A stretch of DNA of 64,000 nt, taken from Pseudomonas protegens (GTDB taxonomy: Bacteria > Pseudomonadota > Gammaproteobacteria > Pseudomonadales > Pseudomonadaceae). The notes under the pieces were generated by a model. The model was not told the DNA's origin and searched no databases. It worked only from the letters and a program-made list of their open reading frames with translations. The translations under genes and the position numbers were made by a program. Location: positions 2,790,001 through 2,854,000 of the forward strand of contig NZ_CP060201.1 of assembly GCF_013407925.2 (NCBI RefSeq), given 5' to 3'. Below are positions 27,189-38,083 of the stretch, one piece after another (within the stretch, counting starts at the first letter, position 1; every line of letters begins with the position of its first letter).

Positions 27189-30100
27189 GATGACACTCCT
27201 TCATCCAACGGTTTTCCGGGCGCGGATTCGGCCTCGGCGCGCTTGGGCGGCAATGGCGCGAAATAGCCCACCACCAGCAGCAGTCCCCCCACCCCGATGA
27301 ACGAGACGATCCGCGCCAGTCCACCACGGTTGCTCAATTCCACCAGGAACAGCTTGGCCACCACCACGGCGATCAGCACCGCGCCGATCAGCCAGACTTC
27401 GCGACGATGGCGCAGATGCCCGCCGATCATCAGGCCCAGGGCAATCAGGGTCCAGACGATGGACAGCCCGGCCTGGACCATCATCGACGCCAGCAAGGCT
27501 TCGGCCTGGAACGGCACGCCGCTCCAATGGTGGGCGGCGCGCATCACCAGCACGGTGAAGAAGGCGAACAGGGAAATCCCCGCCAGCAACTGCGTGCCAC
27601 GCTCGGCGTAATCGACGCGGATCGCCAGTTGCTGCAGCGCACTGCGAGACCAGACATAGACGCCGAACAGGGCAAACAGCAGCCCCAGTTCAAGGGGGTT
27701 GAGCAGCGGCAGGTACGGCAGCGGTTCGGCGCGACCATCACTGAAGGTATTGGCCAGCCAGAACCAGCCCAGCATCAGCAGCGCCAGGGGCAGCGCGGCA
27801 TACAGACGATATTCACGGGAATGCGCACTGACCGGCCACGGCCAGTGGCGCGGCGCGGCCATCGCCACCAGGTACAGGCTCGGCAGGATCGCCCAGCCCA
27901 GCCAGCGCCAGGCGTTGTACTGCTCGGACAACAGCAGCAAGCCATAGCGCAGCTCCAGCGCCAGCACGCCGATCAGCAACCAGCAGCCCAGCACATGGGC
28001 GATGCTCAAGACCCGCTTCGGCAGCCAGGCTTCCAGGCGCCGCACACTGAAGAAGTGCACGGCGAACAACAGGGTCCAGGCCAGCCAGCCCAGATTCGCC
28101 GCCGGGTGATAGCGCGACGTCCAGGAGGCCAGCAGCACCAGGGCCGCCGCCGGTATCAACAGGCTGCACGCCAGCCCCAGGGACTTCCACCGCAGGCGCC
28201 GGGCCAACATCGCACAGAGCAGCACGCTGAGGGCAATGATCAACAGCAACAGGCTCGCCTGCCAATGGGCCGGGGCGAAACGCAGCACTTCCTGGAGCCA
28301 GGTAAACGCCCACCAGCAAACGCCCCAGGCCAGCAGCAGATCGGACAGATGGCCCAGGCTCAAGGCGTCGAAAGCCGAGCCGTGATTGCCCCGCTGCAAG
28401 CGCCACGCCCCGAGCAATGCCGCCAGCGCCAGGACCATCGGCGTCCAGAAATCGCCATTGGCCAACGGCCGCACGCCCTCGACCAGGCCACTGAAGAAGC
28501 CGTCCGTGCCGGCCAGCAGGAAAGTGCTGCCGCCGATCACCTGCAACAGCAGGCCGAAGGCAAAACTGGCGCGCTGCTGCAGGTACAGGCTGAGCCAGAT
28601 GATCAACAGGCCACTGGCAGCCCAGACGCCGCTGGCGGTGCGCCAGGGCAGCACGAACAGCACCGCCAGGTTGATCATCATCAGCCCGGCCAGCAGCACC
28701 ACCGACAAGCCCCGCAGCAGGCGCGGGTCATGGCGCACCATGTCGTTGCGCGCGGCCAGGAGCATGCCACCGATCAGGGTCAGGCCAATCAGCGAAGCAC
28801 TCATCAGGCCGTTCCAGCCGGCGTTGAATACCGCGCCGGCATCGCCGTCCGCGCCTTGCAGGCGCATCAGGAACAACCCTCCGCCCAACAACTGCACGGC
28901 AAAGGCGGTGAACAGGAAGGTCCGCGATTGCAGGCGCAGGCCGACAAACAAGGTCGCCAGCCCAGCCAGGGCCCAACTGATGGCCGTGCCCTGGGTCAAC
29001 AAGAACAGCGGCGCCAGCAGGTACAGGAAGCCCAGCCCGGCCACTGCCAGGATCGGCGCCATGCCCTGCTCCCAGCTCGCCGACCAGGCCTTATCGGCCC
29101 GGCGCAGTTGCTCGAAACAAAACAGCAACGCCGCGCCCAGCAACAGCGCGCCCAAGGGTGCACCGTCCAACAGACTGGAGTCGCCGGGGCGCAGCTCACT
29201 GAGGAAGGCCAGGGCCGAACCCAACTGCAGCAGCAGGGCGAAGACCCGGGCCAGGGGACGCTGCTGACGCAGGCCGAGCCAGAAGATCCCCGCGCCCTCC
29301 ACCGCCCAGGCCGCAGACGTCCAGCGCGCATCCAGGCCCAGCGCAATGGCCAGGGTGGCGAAAATCACCCCCAGGGCCAGGCAGGTTTCACCGAGCAACA
29401 GCGCGCGACCGCCCAGCAGTAGCCGCGCCAGGACCATGTAGATCAGGCCCAAGGCCAGGGCACTGAAGGAGGCGGCGAACTCCAGGTGCTGGACCAGCGC
29501 CAGTTGCAGGCCAAAGCCCACCAGCGGCGGACCGAACAGCAGGCTGCCGTCGACGTAGTCGCCCTTGCGCGCGGACCAGTGCAGCAGCGCCTGACGATCG
29601 GCGTCCGCCGGCGCATCGCTGAGTTCCAGCAACTTGCGCCGGGTAAACAGCAGACCGATGGCCAGGTACATGAAGAAGAACAGGATCAGGAACGGCTCGG
29701 TGCTCCACAGCAGCTCCGGGGTATAGGAACGCAGGCCCCAGGCCAGGCCAATGCCGAAGGTGCCGACAAAACCGATCAGGTTGAGCAGGCGCCAGGCCTT
29801 GAACCAGGCGATGGCCAGAATGCCGGCATTGAGCAGCGCGAAGTAGCTGAACAGCGCCACATGGCTGCCGGCACCGGTGGAGGTCAGGATTGGCGCGGCG
29901 AAACCGCCGAGGGCCGCCGCGGCCGCCAGCCCCAGGGCATCCTGGGTGATGGCCAGAATCGCCGAAAACAGCGTGACCGCCACCAGCAGGCCCAGGGCCG
30001 CGGAAGGGTCGAGCAGTGGGTGCAGGCGCATGGCGGCGAACACCGTCAGGTACAGCACGGCGATGCCGGTGCCCTGCAGCATCAGGGCGTAGTTGCTGTT

Positions 30101-30814
30101 GCGCCGCCGCAGCCACCAGCCCAGCCCCAACAGGCCCAGGGAGCTGGCCGCAACCCCGGCGTAACGCAGTTCGATGGGCACTACCATGCCTTCGGTGGCG
30201 TAGCGCAGCAGGAAGGCCAGGCCGAGGAACAGCAGCACCACGCCGACTCGCAGCACGGTGTTGCCGCCGAACAGCCAGTTGCGCGCCCCGCTGATGGCGC
30301 GCTCCATCAGGTTCGGCTCCCGCGGCTGCGCCACGGCAGGCTCACGGGCCGCTGCCTGGGGCTGCCAGACCGACTCCGGCAGCGGCTGGCTGGCTTCGAT
30401 TGCCGCACCGGGCGGCGGCGCGGCGGGCAACTCCCAGACCAGCTCGGGAGCCGGCGCTGCCGGTTCCACCGGCCGCACGTCGTCAAGAATGAATTCGGGC
30501 AGGTCCTGCAGGTCCGGAGCGGCGCTCAAGCCGCTGCTTGCCTCGGCAGGTGGGTTGCTGACCTGGGCTTCTGCAAGCGCCTGGGCCGTGCCGCCGGGGC
30601 TTTCCAGCAGGGCCAGGCGCTGGCCCAGGGCTTCGAGGGTGCTTTTCGCCCGCTCCAGCTCACGGTGCTGGTCGAGCACCTGTCGCTGCAGGGCACCGAA
30701 ACGAATGGCCAGGCCAAGCACCAGGCCCAGCAGCGCGCCAATCAGGGCGTCGCTGATGGACTGGTCGACGATCCAGCCCAGCAAGGCACCCAGCAGCATG
30801 AACATCCATTGCAT
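27185..30814 (-). CDS. DUF2339 family giant polytopic membrane protein
   Basis: 1209 residues, almost all hydrophobic, with about 25 to 30 predicted membrane helices. The N-terminus is short and glycine-zipper-like (MLLGALLGWIVDQSISDALIGALLGLVLGLAI). A coiled coil (about residues 38-72) and a Pro/Ala-rich cytoplasmic linker (about 75-160) follow, before the helices begin near FGGNTVLRVGVVLLFLGLAFLL. Its start and stop are normal for the family. It is translationally coupled to DUF3999 downstream. No catalytic motif is recognised; transport or cell-envelope polymer handling are guesses only. Confidence 0.88.
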   Translation of the reverse strand: MQWMFMLLGALLGWIVDQSISDALIGALLGLVLGLAIRFGALQRQVLDQHRELERAKSTLEALGQRLALLESPGGTAQALAEAQVSNPPAEASSGLSAAPDLQDLPEFILDDVRPVEPAAPAPELVWELPAAPPPGAAIEASQPLPESVWQPQAAAREPAVAQPREPNLMERAISGARNWLFGGNTVLRVGVVLLFLGLAFLLRYATEGMVVPIELRYAGVAASSLGLLGLGWWLRRRNSNYALMLQGTGIAVLYLTVFAAMRLHPLLDPSAALGLLVAVTLFSAILAITQDALGLAAAAALGGFAAPILTSTGAGSHVALFSYFALLNAGILAIAWFKAWRLLNLIGFVGTFGIGLAWGLRSYTPELLWSTEPFLILFFFMYLAIGLLFTRRKLLELSDAPADADRQALLHWSARKGDYVDGSLLFGPPLVGFGLQLALVQHLEFAASFSALALGLIYMVLARLLLGGRALLLGETCLALGVIFATLAIALGLDARWTSAAWAVEGAGIFWLGLRQQRPLARVFALLLQLGSALAFLSELRPGDSSLLDGAPLGALLLGAALLFCFEQLRRADKAWSASWEQGMAPILAVAGLGFLYLLAPLFLLTQGTAISWALAGLATLFVGLRLQSRTFLFTAFAVQLLGGGLFLMRLQGADGDAGAVFNAGWNGLMSASLIGLTLIGGMLLAARNDMVRHDPRLLRGLSVVLLAGLMMINLAVLFVLPWRTASGVWAASGLLIIWLSLYLQQRASFAFGLLLQVIGGSTFLLAGTDGFFSGLVEGVRPLANGDFWTPMVLALAALLGAWRLQRGNHGSAFDALSLGHLSDLLLAWGVCWWAFTWLQEVLRFAPAHWQASLLLLIIALSVLLCAMLARRLRWKSLGLACSLLIPAAALVLLASWTSRYHPAANLGWLAWTLLFAVHFFSVRRLEAWLPKRVLSIAHVLGCWLLIGVLALELRYGLLLLSEQYNAWRWLGWAILPSLYLVAMAAPRHWPWPVSAHSREYRLYAALPLALLMLGWFWLANTFSDGRAEPLPYLPLLNPLELGLLFALFGVYVWSRSALQQLAIRVDYAERGTQLLAGISLFAFFTVLVMRAAHHWSGVPFQAEALLASMMVQAGLSIVWTLIALGLMIGGHLRHRREVWLIGAVLIAVVVAKLFLVELSNRGGLARIVSFIGVGGLLLVVGYFAPLPPKRAEAESAPGKPLDEGVSS

Positions 30815-30900
30815 GTGTCGATATCCCTAAGCGGTCCACGGACGGACGGGTACGGCGGTGTTGAGGTTTTCACCGGCACTCAGGCTCCGACCAATCACTG

Positions 30901-30924
30901 CAGGAGCCAGCGTGCCGGCGAAGA
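30901..30924. repeat. Single REP-like sequence between glgP and the DUF2339 gene
   Basis: AGGAGCCAGCGTGCCGGCGA, a two-base variant of the REP head. It lies inside a 240-base gap that otherwise shows only AT-rich sequence (30960-31020), where the DUF2339 gene promoter probably lies. Confidence 0.6.
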
Positions 30925-31054
30925 TCTCTCCCCGATTGGAAGCCGAGCGCGGCCCAAAAGACACCCGATGGGAGATAAAATCGCCTCCCAGTATATCGAC
31001 CCGACCCAACAAACGTTGGGCCTTGTGCACAGTTCAAGCATTTTTCCGGGCCCG

Positions 31055-33505
31055 TCAGTCCAGGGCCTTCCAGATTTCCGTGGCGTATTCGCGGATGGTC
31101 CGGTCCGAAGAGAACCAGCCCATGCGCGCCGTGTTGAGCACCGCCGAGCGCCACCATTCCTTGGAGTCGTGCCAGCGCTCCTCGACCCGGGCCTGGGCGT
31201 CCCAATAGGCGTCGAAATCGGCGCAGACCAGGAACCGGTCATAGTCGATCAGCGAATCGATCAGCCCGGTGTAGCGCGACGGATCATCCGGGGAGAACAC
31301 CCCGCCGCGAATCGCCTGCAGCACATCGTTGAGCCGGTGGGAGGCGGCGATGTCCGGCACCGCGCTGAACTCGCCATTGCGCTTGCGCGCCTCCACCTGC
31401 TGGGCACTGAGGCCGAAGATGAACATGTGTTCGGCGCCGACCTGCTCGCACATCTCGACGTTGGCGCCGTCCAGGGTGCCGATGGTCAGGGCGCCGTTGA
31501 GGCCGAACTTCATGTTGCTGGTGCCCGAAGCCTCGAAGCCGGCGGTGGAAATCTGCTCCGACAGGTCGGCGGCGGGAATGATGCTTTCCGCCAGGCTGAC
31601 GTTGTAGTTGGGCAAAAACACCACCTTGAGCAAACCGCGCACGGTCGGATCGCTGTTCACCGTGCGGGCGATGTCGTTGGTCAGCTTGATGATCAGTTTG
31701 GCCTGGTGATAGCTGGCCGCCGCCTTGCCGGCGAAGATCTTCACCCGCGGCACCCAGTCGGTTTCCGGCTCGGCGCGGATCGCCTGATACAGCGCCACGG
31801 TGTGCAGCAGGTTGAGCAACTGGCGCTTGTACTCATGGATGCGCTTGACCTGCACATCGAACAGCGCCGCCGGGTTGATGGCGATGCCCAGGCGCTCGTG
31901 GATCAGCGCCGCCAGGGCGCGCTTGCTGTGCAGGCGCTGCTCGGCGAACTGCTTGCGAAACGCCGGCTTCTCGGCAAAGGGCTCAACCCCCCGCAACAGC
32001 TGCTCGGGGCTGTCCAGCAGTTCGGGACCCAGGGCATCCACCAGCATTTCGGTGAGGGGCGGGTTGGCCTGGTACAGCCAGCGGCGAAAGGTGATGCCGT
32101 TGGTCTTGTTGTTGATCCGCTCCGGGTACAGCTTGTGCAACTCGGAGAACACCGTGCTGCGCATCAGTTGGGTATGCAGGCCAGACACGCCATTGACGCT
32201 GTGGGAGCCGAGGAACGCCAGGTTGCCCATGCGCACCCGACGCCCGTTGTCCTCCTCGATCAGCGACACCGCCCGCAGCACGTCGAAATCGTGCAGGCCC
32301 TTGGCCCGCAAGGCATCGATGTGCTGGGCGTTGATCAGGTAGATGATCTGCATGTGCCGCGGCAGCATGCGCTCCATCAAGCCCACCGGCCAGGTTTCCA
32401 GGGCCTCGGGCAGCAGGGTGTGGTTGGTGTAGGCCAGGGTGTCCACGGTGATCTGCCACGCCGCGTCCCAGGCGATGCCGTGCAGGTCCACCAGCTGGCG
32501 CATCAGCTCGGCCACGGCGATCGACGGATGGGTGTCGTTGAGCTGGATCGCCGCATGCTCGCCGAGGCTGAGCACCGAGTCGTGCATGTTCTTGTGGCGC
32601 CGCAGCAAGTCCTGCAGCGAGGCCGAGACAAAGAAGTATTCCTGGCGCAGGCGCAATTCCTGGCCGGCTTCGGTGCTATCGGCCGGGTACAGCACCCGGG
32701 AGATGCTCTCGGCGCGAGCCACTTCCGCCACCGCGCCCAAGTGGTCGCCGGCGTTGAAACGCTCCAGGTGCAGGTCTTCCATGGCCCGGGCCCGCCACAG
32801 GCGCAGGGTGTTGACGCTGGCCCCGCGCCAGCCCACCACCGGGGTGTCGTAGGCCACCGCGCGCACCGTCTCCGCCGGCCACCAGACCTGGCGCGTATTG
32901 CCCGCCTCGTCGGTCACGCTGTCGACGCTGCCGCCGAAGCCGATGGAATAGATCACCTCGGGACGCTCGAACTCCCAGGGGTTGCCGAAATCCAGCCAGT
33001 GCTCGGTCTGCTCCTGCTGCCAGCCATCGACGATCGCCTGGCGGAACAGCCCGTGCTCGTAACGAATACCGTAGCCGTGACCGGCCAGGCCCAGGGTCGA
33101 CATGCTTTCCATGAAACACGCCGCCAGGCGTCCCAGGCCGCCATTGCCCAGGGCCGCGTCGGGCTCCAGCAGGCGAATGCGCTCCAGGTCCACCCCCAGG
33201 TCGGTCAGGGCTTCGCGGGCCACGTCCAGCAGGCCAAGATTGCTCAGGCTGTCGAACAAGAGCCGGCCGATGAGGAACTCCAGGGACAGGTAGTACACCC
33301 GCTTCTGCCCCTTGCGGTACATCTGCCGCGTGTGATCCATCCAGTGGTCGACCATGTGGTCCCGCGCGGCCAGGGCAATGGCCTCGAACCAGTCGTGATC
33401 AAAGGCGTGGTCCGGATCTTTGCCGACCGCGTAGGTGAGTTTGGTCAAGACCGCTTCGCGAAAAGCGGCCACCTCAGCGTCACGAGCTAGGGGTTCCTGA
33501 GTCAT
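31055..33505 (-). CDS. glgP: Glycogen/starch phosphorylase
   Basis: Releases glucose 1-phosphate from glycogen or maltodextrin with a PLP cofactor. 816 residues, family GT35. The PLP site EASGTSNMKFGLNGALTIGTLDGANVE (Lys in NMKF) is complete and near-identical to the consensus. The N-terminal domain shows YYLSLEFLIGRLL and ALGNGGLGRLAACF. The other glg genes are not in this window, so it stands alone here, next to DUF2339. Confidence 0.96.
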   Translation of the reverse strand: MTQEPLARDAEVAAFREAVLTKLTYAVGKDPDHAFDHDWFEAIALAARDHMVDHWMDHTRQMYRKGQKRVYYLSLEFLIGRLLFDSLSNLGLLDVAREALTDLGVDLERIRLLEPDAALGNGGLGRLAACFMESMSTLGLAGHGYGIRYEHGLFRQAIVDGWQQEQTEHWLDFGNPWEFERPEVIYSIGFGGSVDSVTDEAGNTRQVWWPAETVRAVAYDTPVVGWRGASVNTLRLWRARAMEDLHLERFNAGDHLGAVAEVARAESISRVLYPADSTEAGQELRLRQEYFFVSASLQDLLRRHKNMHDSVLSLGEHAAIQLNDTHPSIAVAELMRQLVDLHGIAWDAAWQITVDTLAYTNHTLLPEALETWPVGLMERMLPRHMQIIYLINAQHIDALRAKGLHDFDVLRAVSLIEEDNGRRVRMGNLAFLGSHSVNGVSGLHTQLMRSTVFSELHKLYPERINNKTNGITFRRWLYQANPPLTEMLVDALGPELLDSPEQLLRGVEPFAEKPAFRKQFAEQRLHSKRALAALIHERLGIAINPAALFDVQVKRIHEYKRQLLNLLHTVALYQAIRAEPETDWVPRVKIFAGKAAASYHQAKLIIKLTNDIARTVNSDPTVRGLLKVVFLPNYNVSLAESIIPAADLSEQISTAGFEASGTSNMKFGLNGALTIGTLDGANVEMCEQVGAEHMFIFGLSAQQVEARKRNGEFSAVPDIAASHRLNDVLQAIRGGVFSPDDPSRYTGLIDSLIDYDRFLVCADFDAYWDAQARVEERWHDSKEWWRSAVLNTARMGWFSSDRTIREYATEIWKALD

Positions 33506-33773
33506 CGATACGACCTCTGACGAGATACACAGTGAGCATGGAATGGTCTGAGCCTAGTCGGTCTGACACGAGGCGAAGGCTCTGGTTCGGCGCTGCTGCA
33601 AATGGCTCGGCTCAAGGGGGAGTCTTCGGCGCCTGCGGGGAAAAAGATGCAGATGCCGTGCCGCCGGGCGTAAATCCGACGCCCTCTAAGAAAAATCCGA
33701 CCCAAAGTCGTTCAAAAATCCATCAGTCCCGGTATGATCGCGCGCCCTGGAACATGCCGGAATAACCACCTTG

Positions 33774-34214
33774 ATGAAGTCCAACCTGATCGCCGCCGCG
33801 GAAATCGATCGTCTCGATACCTGGGCCAAATACTCCGCGCCCATGTGCGGTTCCTGCATGTCCAGTTGCTGCACCCTGCCGGTGGAAGTGAAGATCAAGG
33901 ACTTGATCCGGATTGGCATCGTCGATGAATTCGAGCGCGGCGAGCCGGCGAAGAACATCGCCAAGCGCCTGCAGAAAGAAGGCATCGTCGAGCGCTACAA
34001 CCAGAAATCGGAAATCTTCACCCTGCAGCGCATGAGCAACAACGATTGCCTGTATCTGGATCGTAAAAGCCGCCTGTGCACCATTTATGACAAGCGCCCG
34101 GACACCTGCCGCAACCATCCGAAGATCGGTCCGCGTCCGGGCTACTGCGCCTACAAGCCCAAGCCCCTGGAGCGTCCGACCAATACCAGCAGCCGGACCC
34201 TGGAACGCTTCTGA
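33774..34214 (+). CDS. YkgJ-type cysteine-rich metal-binding protein
   Basis: 146 residues from MKSNLIAAAEIDRLDTWAKYS. The Cys spacing MCGSCMSSCCTLPVEV, followed by NNDCLYLDRKSRLCTIYDKRPDTCRNHP and GYC, is the zinc/iron-chelating YkgJ/CxxCxxCC pattern (UPF0153). Function unknown; metal binding is inferred from the conserved cysteines. It is convergent with typA. The start ATG follows an in-frame TTG. Confidence 0.9.
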   Translation: MKSNLIAAAEIDRLDTWAKYSAPMCGSCMSSCCTLPVEVKIKDLIRIGIVDEFERGEPAKNIAKRLQKEGIVERYNQKSEIFTLQRMSNNDCLYLDRKSRLCTIYDKRPDTCRNHPKIGPRPGYCAYKPKPLERPTNTSSRTLERF

Positions 34215-34243
34215 GCCCCTGCCCCTCAGGCTGGCTGGCACTG

Positions 34244-34379
34244 CTGTAGCCGCTGCCGAGCAGCGCGAGGCTGCGAACCCGCAAGACGGCCAGCGCGGTA
34301 GCTCAGGCACTAGGCGCCGCCTGGGTTGACGGCCGCTGCGCGCCCGGTCGCAGCCTCGCAGGCTCGGCAGCGGCTACAG
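34244..34379. repeat. Long inverted repeat, arms CTGTAGCCGCTGCCGAGC
   Basis: CTGTAGCCGCTGCCGAGC at 34244 and its inverse GCTCGGCAGCGGCTACAG ending 34379 enclose about 100 bases, including further inner pairs (GAGGCTGCGA / TCGCAGCCTC). A related element lies at 51819-51922. Both sit in gaps between convergent genes. This is a second repeat family, distinct from the GCCGGCAAGCCGGC REPs. Confidence 0.75.
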
Positions 34380-34396
34380 GTTTTCTCCAGGCGAAA

Positions 34397-34431
34397 AAAA
34401 ACGCCCCCGGTCTCGCGACCGGGGGCGTTTT
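34397..34431. terminator. Bidirectional terminator between YkgJ gene and typA
   Basis: Arms AACGCCCCCGGTC and GACCGGGGGCGTT with loop TCGC, A-run before and T-run after, so it works on both strands. It ends typA on the minus strand. Confidence 0.85.
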
Positions 34432-34452
34432 CATTCAGCCGGAACTAAAGAC

Positions 34453-36273
34453 TCAGTTCTTGGCTTTCTTGGCAGCGCGGGTACGCTCGCCTTCGTCCAG
34501 GATCTTCTTGCGCAGACGAATGGACTTAGGAGTCACTTCGCACAGCTCGTCGTCCTGGATGAATTCCAGAGCCTGTTCCAGGGTGAAGCGAACCGGTGGA
34601 ACCAGGGCGATGGTTTCGTCTTTGCCCGAAGCACGCATGTTGTCGAGCTTCTTGCCTTTTGTTGGGTTCACACCCAGGTCGTTGTCACGGCTGTTCAGAC
34701 CAACGATCTGACCGTTGTAGATCTCCTGGCCGTGCTCGACGAACAGCTTGCCGCGCGCCTGCAGGGTTTCCAGGGAGTAGGTCAGGGCCTTGCCGGTTTC
34801 TACCGATACCAGTACGCCGTTCTGACGGCCGGACATGTGGCCGGACTTCATCGGAGCGTAGCGATCGAAGATCGAGGTCAGGATGCCTGCACCGTTGGTC
34901 AGGGTCAGGAACTGGTTACGGAAACCGATCAGACCACGGGCTGGAATGTTGTATTCCAGGCGTACACGGCCCTTGCCATCCGGAACCATGTTGCTCAGGT
35001 CGCCCTTACGCAGGCCCATTTCTTCCATGACCTTGCCCTGGGATTCTTCAGGGATGTCGATGGTGACGTTTTCGAACGGTTCCTGCTTCACGCCATCCAC
35101 TTCACGGATGATCACTTCAGGACGGCCAACGCCCATCTCGAAGCCTTCGCGACGCATGGTTTCGATCAGTACCGACAGGTGCAGCTCACCACGGCCGGAG
35201 ACCTTGAACTTGTCAGCCGAGTCGCCTTCTTCAACGCGCAGAGCAACGTTGTACAGCAGCTCCTTGTCCAGACGTTCCTTGATGTTACGGGAAGTCACGA
35301 ACTTGCCTTCTTTACCGCAGAATGGCGAGTCGTTGACCTGGAAGGTCATGGAAACGGTTGGCTCGTCGACGCTCAGTGGCTTCATCGCTTCGACAACAGT
35401 CGGATCGCACAGGGTGTCGGAGATGAACAGCTCGTCGAAACCGCTGATGCAGACGATGTCGCCGGCAGCAGCTTCTTCAACGTCTACACGGTGCAGGCCG
35501 TGGTGACCCATCAGCTTGAGGATACGACCGTTACGGCGCTTGCCGTTGACGTCGATGGCCACAACCGGGGTGTTGGGCTTGACGCGACCGCGAGCGATAC
35601 GGCCAACGCCGATCACACCCAGGAAGCTGTTGTAGTCCAGAGCGGAAACCTGCATCTGGAACGGACCGTCACGGTCAACGGCCGGTGCGGGTACGTTGTC
35701 GACGATCGACTGGTACAGCGGGGTCATGTCTTCGGCCATGTCGGTGTGGTCCAGACCGGCGATGCCGTTCAGGGCCGAGGCGTAGACGACTTTGAAGTCC
35801 AGCTGTTCTTCGGTGGCACCCAGGTTGTCGAACAGGTCGAAGATCTGGTCCAGAACCCAGTCAGGACGCGCGCCCGGACGGTCGACCTTGTTGATCACCA
35901 CGATTGGACGCAGGCCGGCTTCGAACGCCTTCTTGGTCACGAAACGGGTTTGCGGCATCGGGCCGTCTTGAGCGTCGACCAGCAGCAGCACGGAGTCGAC
36001 CATGGACATTACGCGCTCAACTTCGCCGCCGAAGTCGGCGTGGCCCGGGGTGTCCACGATGTTGATGTGGTAGCCGTTCCAGTTGATGGCGGTGTTTTTC
36101 GCCAGGATGGTAATACCGCGCTCTTTTTCCTGGTCGTTGGAGTCCATCACGCGCTCGTCGTTGAGCTCGTTGCGCTCCAGGGTGCCGGATTGACGCAGGA
36201 GTTTGTCTACCAGGGTGGTCTTACCATGGTCAACGTGGGCAATGATGGCGATGTTGCGTAGATTTTCGATCAC
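34453..36273 (-). CDS. typA: Ribosome-associated GTPase TypA/BipA
   Basis: Translational GTPase of the EF-G family that helps large-subunit assembly at low temperature or stress. 606 residues, start at the GTG 36271-36273 ([21 protein letters not shown]); an upstream in-frame reading of 19 codons is unlikely to be used. G motifs: AHVDHGKTT (G1), [12 protein letters not shown] (G3), [13 protein letters not shown] (G4), ASALNGI (G5). The C-terminus [33 protein letters not shown] is typical. It is convergent with the YkgJ gene. Confidence 0.97.
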   Translation of the reverse strand: MIENLRNIAIIAHVDHGKTTLVDKLLRQSGTLERNELNDERVMDSNDQEKERGITILAKNTAINWNGYHINIVDTPGHADFGGEVERVMSMVDSVLLLVDAQDGPMPQTRFVTKKAFEAGLRPIVVINKVDRPGARPDWVLDQIFDLFDNLGATEEQLDFKVVYASALNGIAGLDHTDMAEDMTPLYQSIVDNVPAPAVDRDGPFQMQVSALDYNSFLGVIGVGRIARGRVKPNTPVVAIDVNGKRRNGRILKLMGHHGLHRVDVEEAAAGDIVCISGFDELFISDTLCDPTVVEAMKPLSVDEPTVSMTFQVNDSPFCGKEGKFVTSRNIKERLDKELLYNVALRVEEGDSADKFKVSGRGELHLSVLIETMRREGFEMGVGRPEVIIREVDGVKQEPFENVTIDIPEESQGKVMEEMGLRKGDLSNMVPDGKGRVRLEYNIPARGLIGFRNQFLTLTNGAGILTSIFDRYAPMKSGHMSGRQNGVLVSVETGKALTYSLETLQARGKLFVEHGQEIYNGQIVGLNSRDNDLGVNPTKGKKLDNMRASGKDETIALVPPVRFTLEQALEFIQDDELCEVTPKSIRLRKKILDEGERTRAAKKAKN

Positions 36274-36412
36274 TTGTGTATCTCGATCAGAGGATTCGGT
36301 GTGCTGACAAATGCTGGCAGCGATTAACAATAGAGTCAGGCCTGGCCGTTACAGCTGGACGGCGGCGTCGGGGGGCCGGTGACGCAAGCCACAGGCGAAC
36401 ATCCCCGGGCAC

Positions 36413-37867
36413 TTAGCTCGGTCTATAAACGCGCACATTGGCATGTCCCTCACTGAGCAGATGGTGAGCATGCAGGCGACTCATGACGCCTTTGTCGCAA
36501 TACAGCAGGTACTGGCGCGTAGGATCCAGTTCCTTGAAGCGGGCGTTCAATGCATAGAACGGCAGCGCTTGTACTTCGATGCCAGCAAGCTCCAGCGGGT
36601 CGTCTTCCTGGGCATCCGGGTGACGGATGTCGATGACGATCTGACCGGCCAGCGCCTCGCTGACTTCTTCAATCTGCAAATCCTGGCCCAACTCGTCGAT
36701 CACCCGATCGATCGGCACCAGCTTGGCCCGCTCGATCGCACGCTCGAGCACCGCCATATCGAATTCTTTCTCTTCATGCTCGACGCGATGGCGCTTGGCA
36801 TGGGTCTTGGGGTTCACCGAGATGACCCCGCAGTACTCCGGCATGTGTTTGGCGAAGTCGGCGGTGCCGATCTGTTCGGCCAGGTCGATGATGTCTTGCT
36901 TGTGGCTGGCGATCAGCGGACGCAGCACCAGCTTCTCGGTCACGCAGTCGATCACCGACAGGTTCGGCAGGGTCTGGCTGGACACCTGGGAAATCGCCTC
37001 GCCGGTCACCAGTGCATCGATGTGCAGGCGGTCGGCGATGCTCGAGGCGGCACGCAACATCATACGCTTCAAAATGACGCCCATATGACTGTTGTCGACT
37101 TTGCCGAGAATTTCCCCGAGCACTTCCTCGAACGGCACGCTGACGAACAGCACGCGCTGGGAGCTGCCGTACTTCTTCCATATATAGTGCGCGACTTCCA
37201 TCACGCCCAATTCGTGGGCACGGCCGCCCAGGTTGAAGAAGCAGAAGTGGCTCATCAGGCCGCGGCGCATGATCTGGTAGGCCGCCACCGTGGAATCGAA
37301 ACCGCCGGACATCAGCACCAGGGTCTGTTCCAGGGCACCCAGCGGGTAGCCGCCGATACCATCGTGCTGGCTGTGGATCACGAACAACCGTTGGTCGCGA
37401 ATTTCCATCCGCACTTCGATTTCCGGCTCTTTGAGGGAGATTCCGGCGGCGCCGCACTGCCGACGCAGCCGGCTGCCGACGTACTTTTCCACGTCCATGG
37501 AGCTGAATTCATGCTTGCCGGCACGCTTGCAGCGCACGGAGAAAATCTTCCCGGGCAAGGCCTCGCCGAAGTGCTGCTGGCACTTGGCGACGATGTCGTC
37601 GAAGTCGCCCAGCGGGTATTCGTCGACCTGCAGGAAGTGCGCGATACCGGGCATGCAGCAGAGGCGCTCGGCCAGCTCCTTCAGGGCCTTGGGCTCGCTG
37701 AGGGTGGTTTCCAGCTCAAGGTTGTCCCACACACCATTGACCACCACGGCCGGGTCCAGATCGCGGAGCACGGCACGGATGTTCTTGGCCAACTGACGGA
37801 TGAAACGCATCCGTACCGGGCGGCTCTTGATGGTGATTTCCGGGAAAACTTTAACGATTAGTTTCAT
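36413..37867 (-). CDS. thiI: tRNA 4-thiouridine sulfurtransferase, rhodanese fusion type
   Basis: 484 residues. Transfers sulfur to tRNA uridine 8 and, in the thiamin route, to ThiS. The start is [22 protein letters not shown]; the 21-codon upstream extension is not supported. Order: N-terminal ferredoxin-like and THUMP regions, PP-loop [13 protein letters not shown], an [13 protein letters not shown] loop, and a C-terminal rhodanese domain with Cys in [18 protein letters not shown]. The presence of the rhodanese domain marks the E. coli-like long form. Confidence 0.96.
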   Translation of the reverse strand: MKLIVKVFPEITIKSRPVRMRFIRQLAKNIRAVLRDLDPAVVVNGVWDNLELETTLSEPKALKELAERLCCMPGIAHFLQVDEYPLGDFDDIVAKCQQHFGEALPGKIFSVRCKRAGKHEFSSMDVEKYVGSRLRRQCGAAGISLKEPEIEVRMEIRDQRLFVIHSQHDGIGGYPLGALEQTLVLMSGGFDSTVAAYQIMRRGLMSHFCFFNLGGRAHELGVMEVAHYIWKKYGSSQRVLFVSVPFEEVLGEILGKVDNSHMGVILKRMMLRAASSIADRLHIDALVTGEAISQVSSQTLPNLSVIDCVTEKLVLRPLIASHKQDIIDLAEQIGTADFAKHMPEYCGVISVNPKTHAKRHRVEHEEKEFDMAVLERAIERAKLVPIDRVIDELGQDLQIEEVSEALAGQIVIDIRHPDAQEDDPLELAGIEVQALPFYALNARFKELDPTRQYLLYCDKGVMSRLHAHHLLSEGHANVRVYRPS

Positions 37868-37963
37868 GAAAACTGTGCGCGCTGGGCCAGCCGAAAAAGG
37901 GGGGCGCGGATTATAGCGGAAATTGCTCAAGGTTTAACCAATTAATGTGCAGAAGGTTTTCAG

Positions 37964-37980
37964 TGCACCAAAACAGGTCA
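37964..37980 (+). promoter_or_regulatory. NtrC-like binding site upstream of glnA
   Basis: TGCACCAAAACAGGTCA: the left half is a perfect TGCACC, the right half is weaker. A second element on the minus strand at 37993-38013 (GGCGC...GCGCC with GCACT inside) may be a companion site. They lie about 75-120 bases upstream of the sigma-54 core, the usual enhancer distance. Confidence 0.6.
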
Positions 37981-38083
37981 TTTATCGAGTAAGGCGCTAC
38001 ATTGCAGTGCGCCACAGGCCGAAATTTAGCCGAATCCGCCGCACAAAGCCTGATTTTGGGGCAGAAAACCCATCACAGGGCAC

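Noticed and set aside
29486..33490. 1334-codon plus-strand frame opposite the DUF2339 gene and glgP
   Set aside because: Spans two unrelated minus-strand genes and the gap between them; composition is a mirror of the true coding strand.
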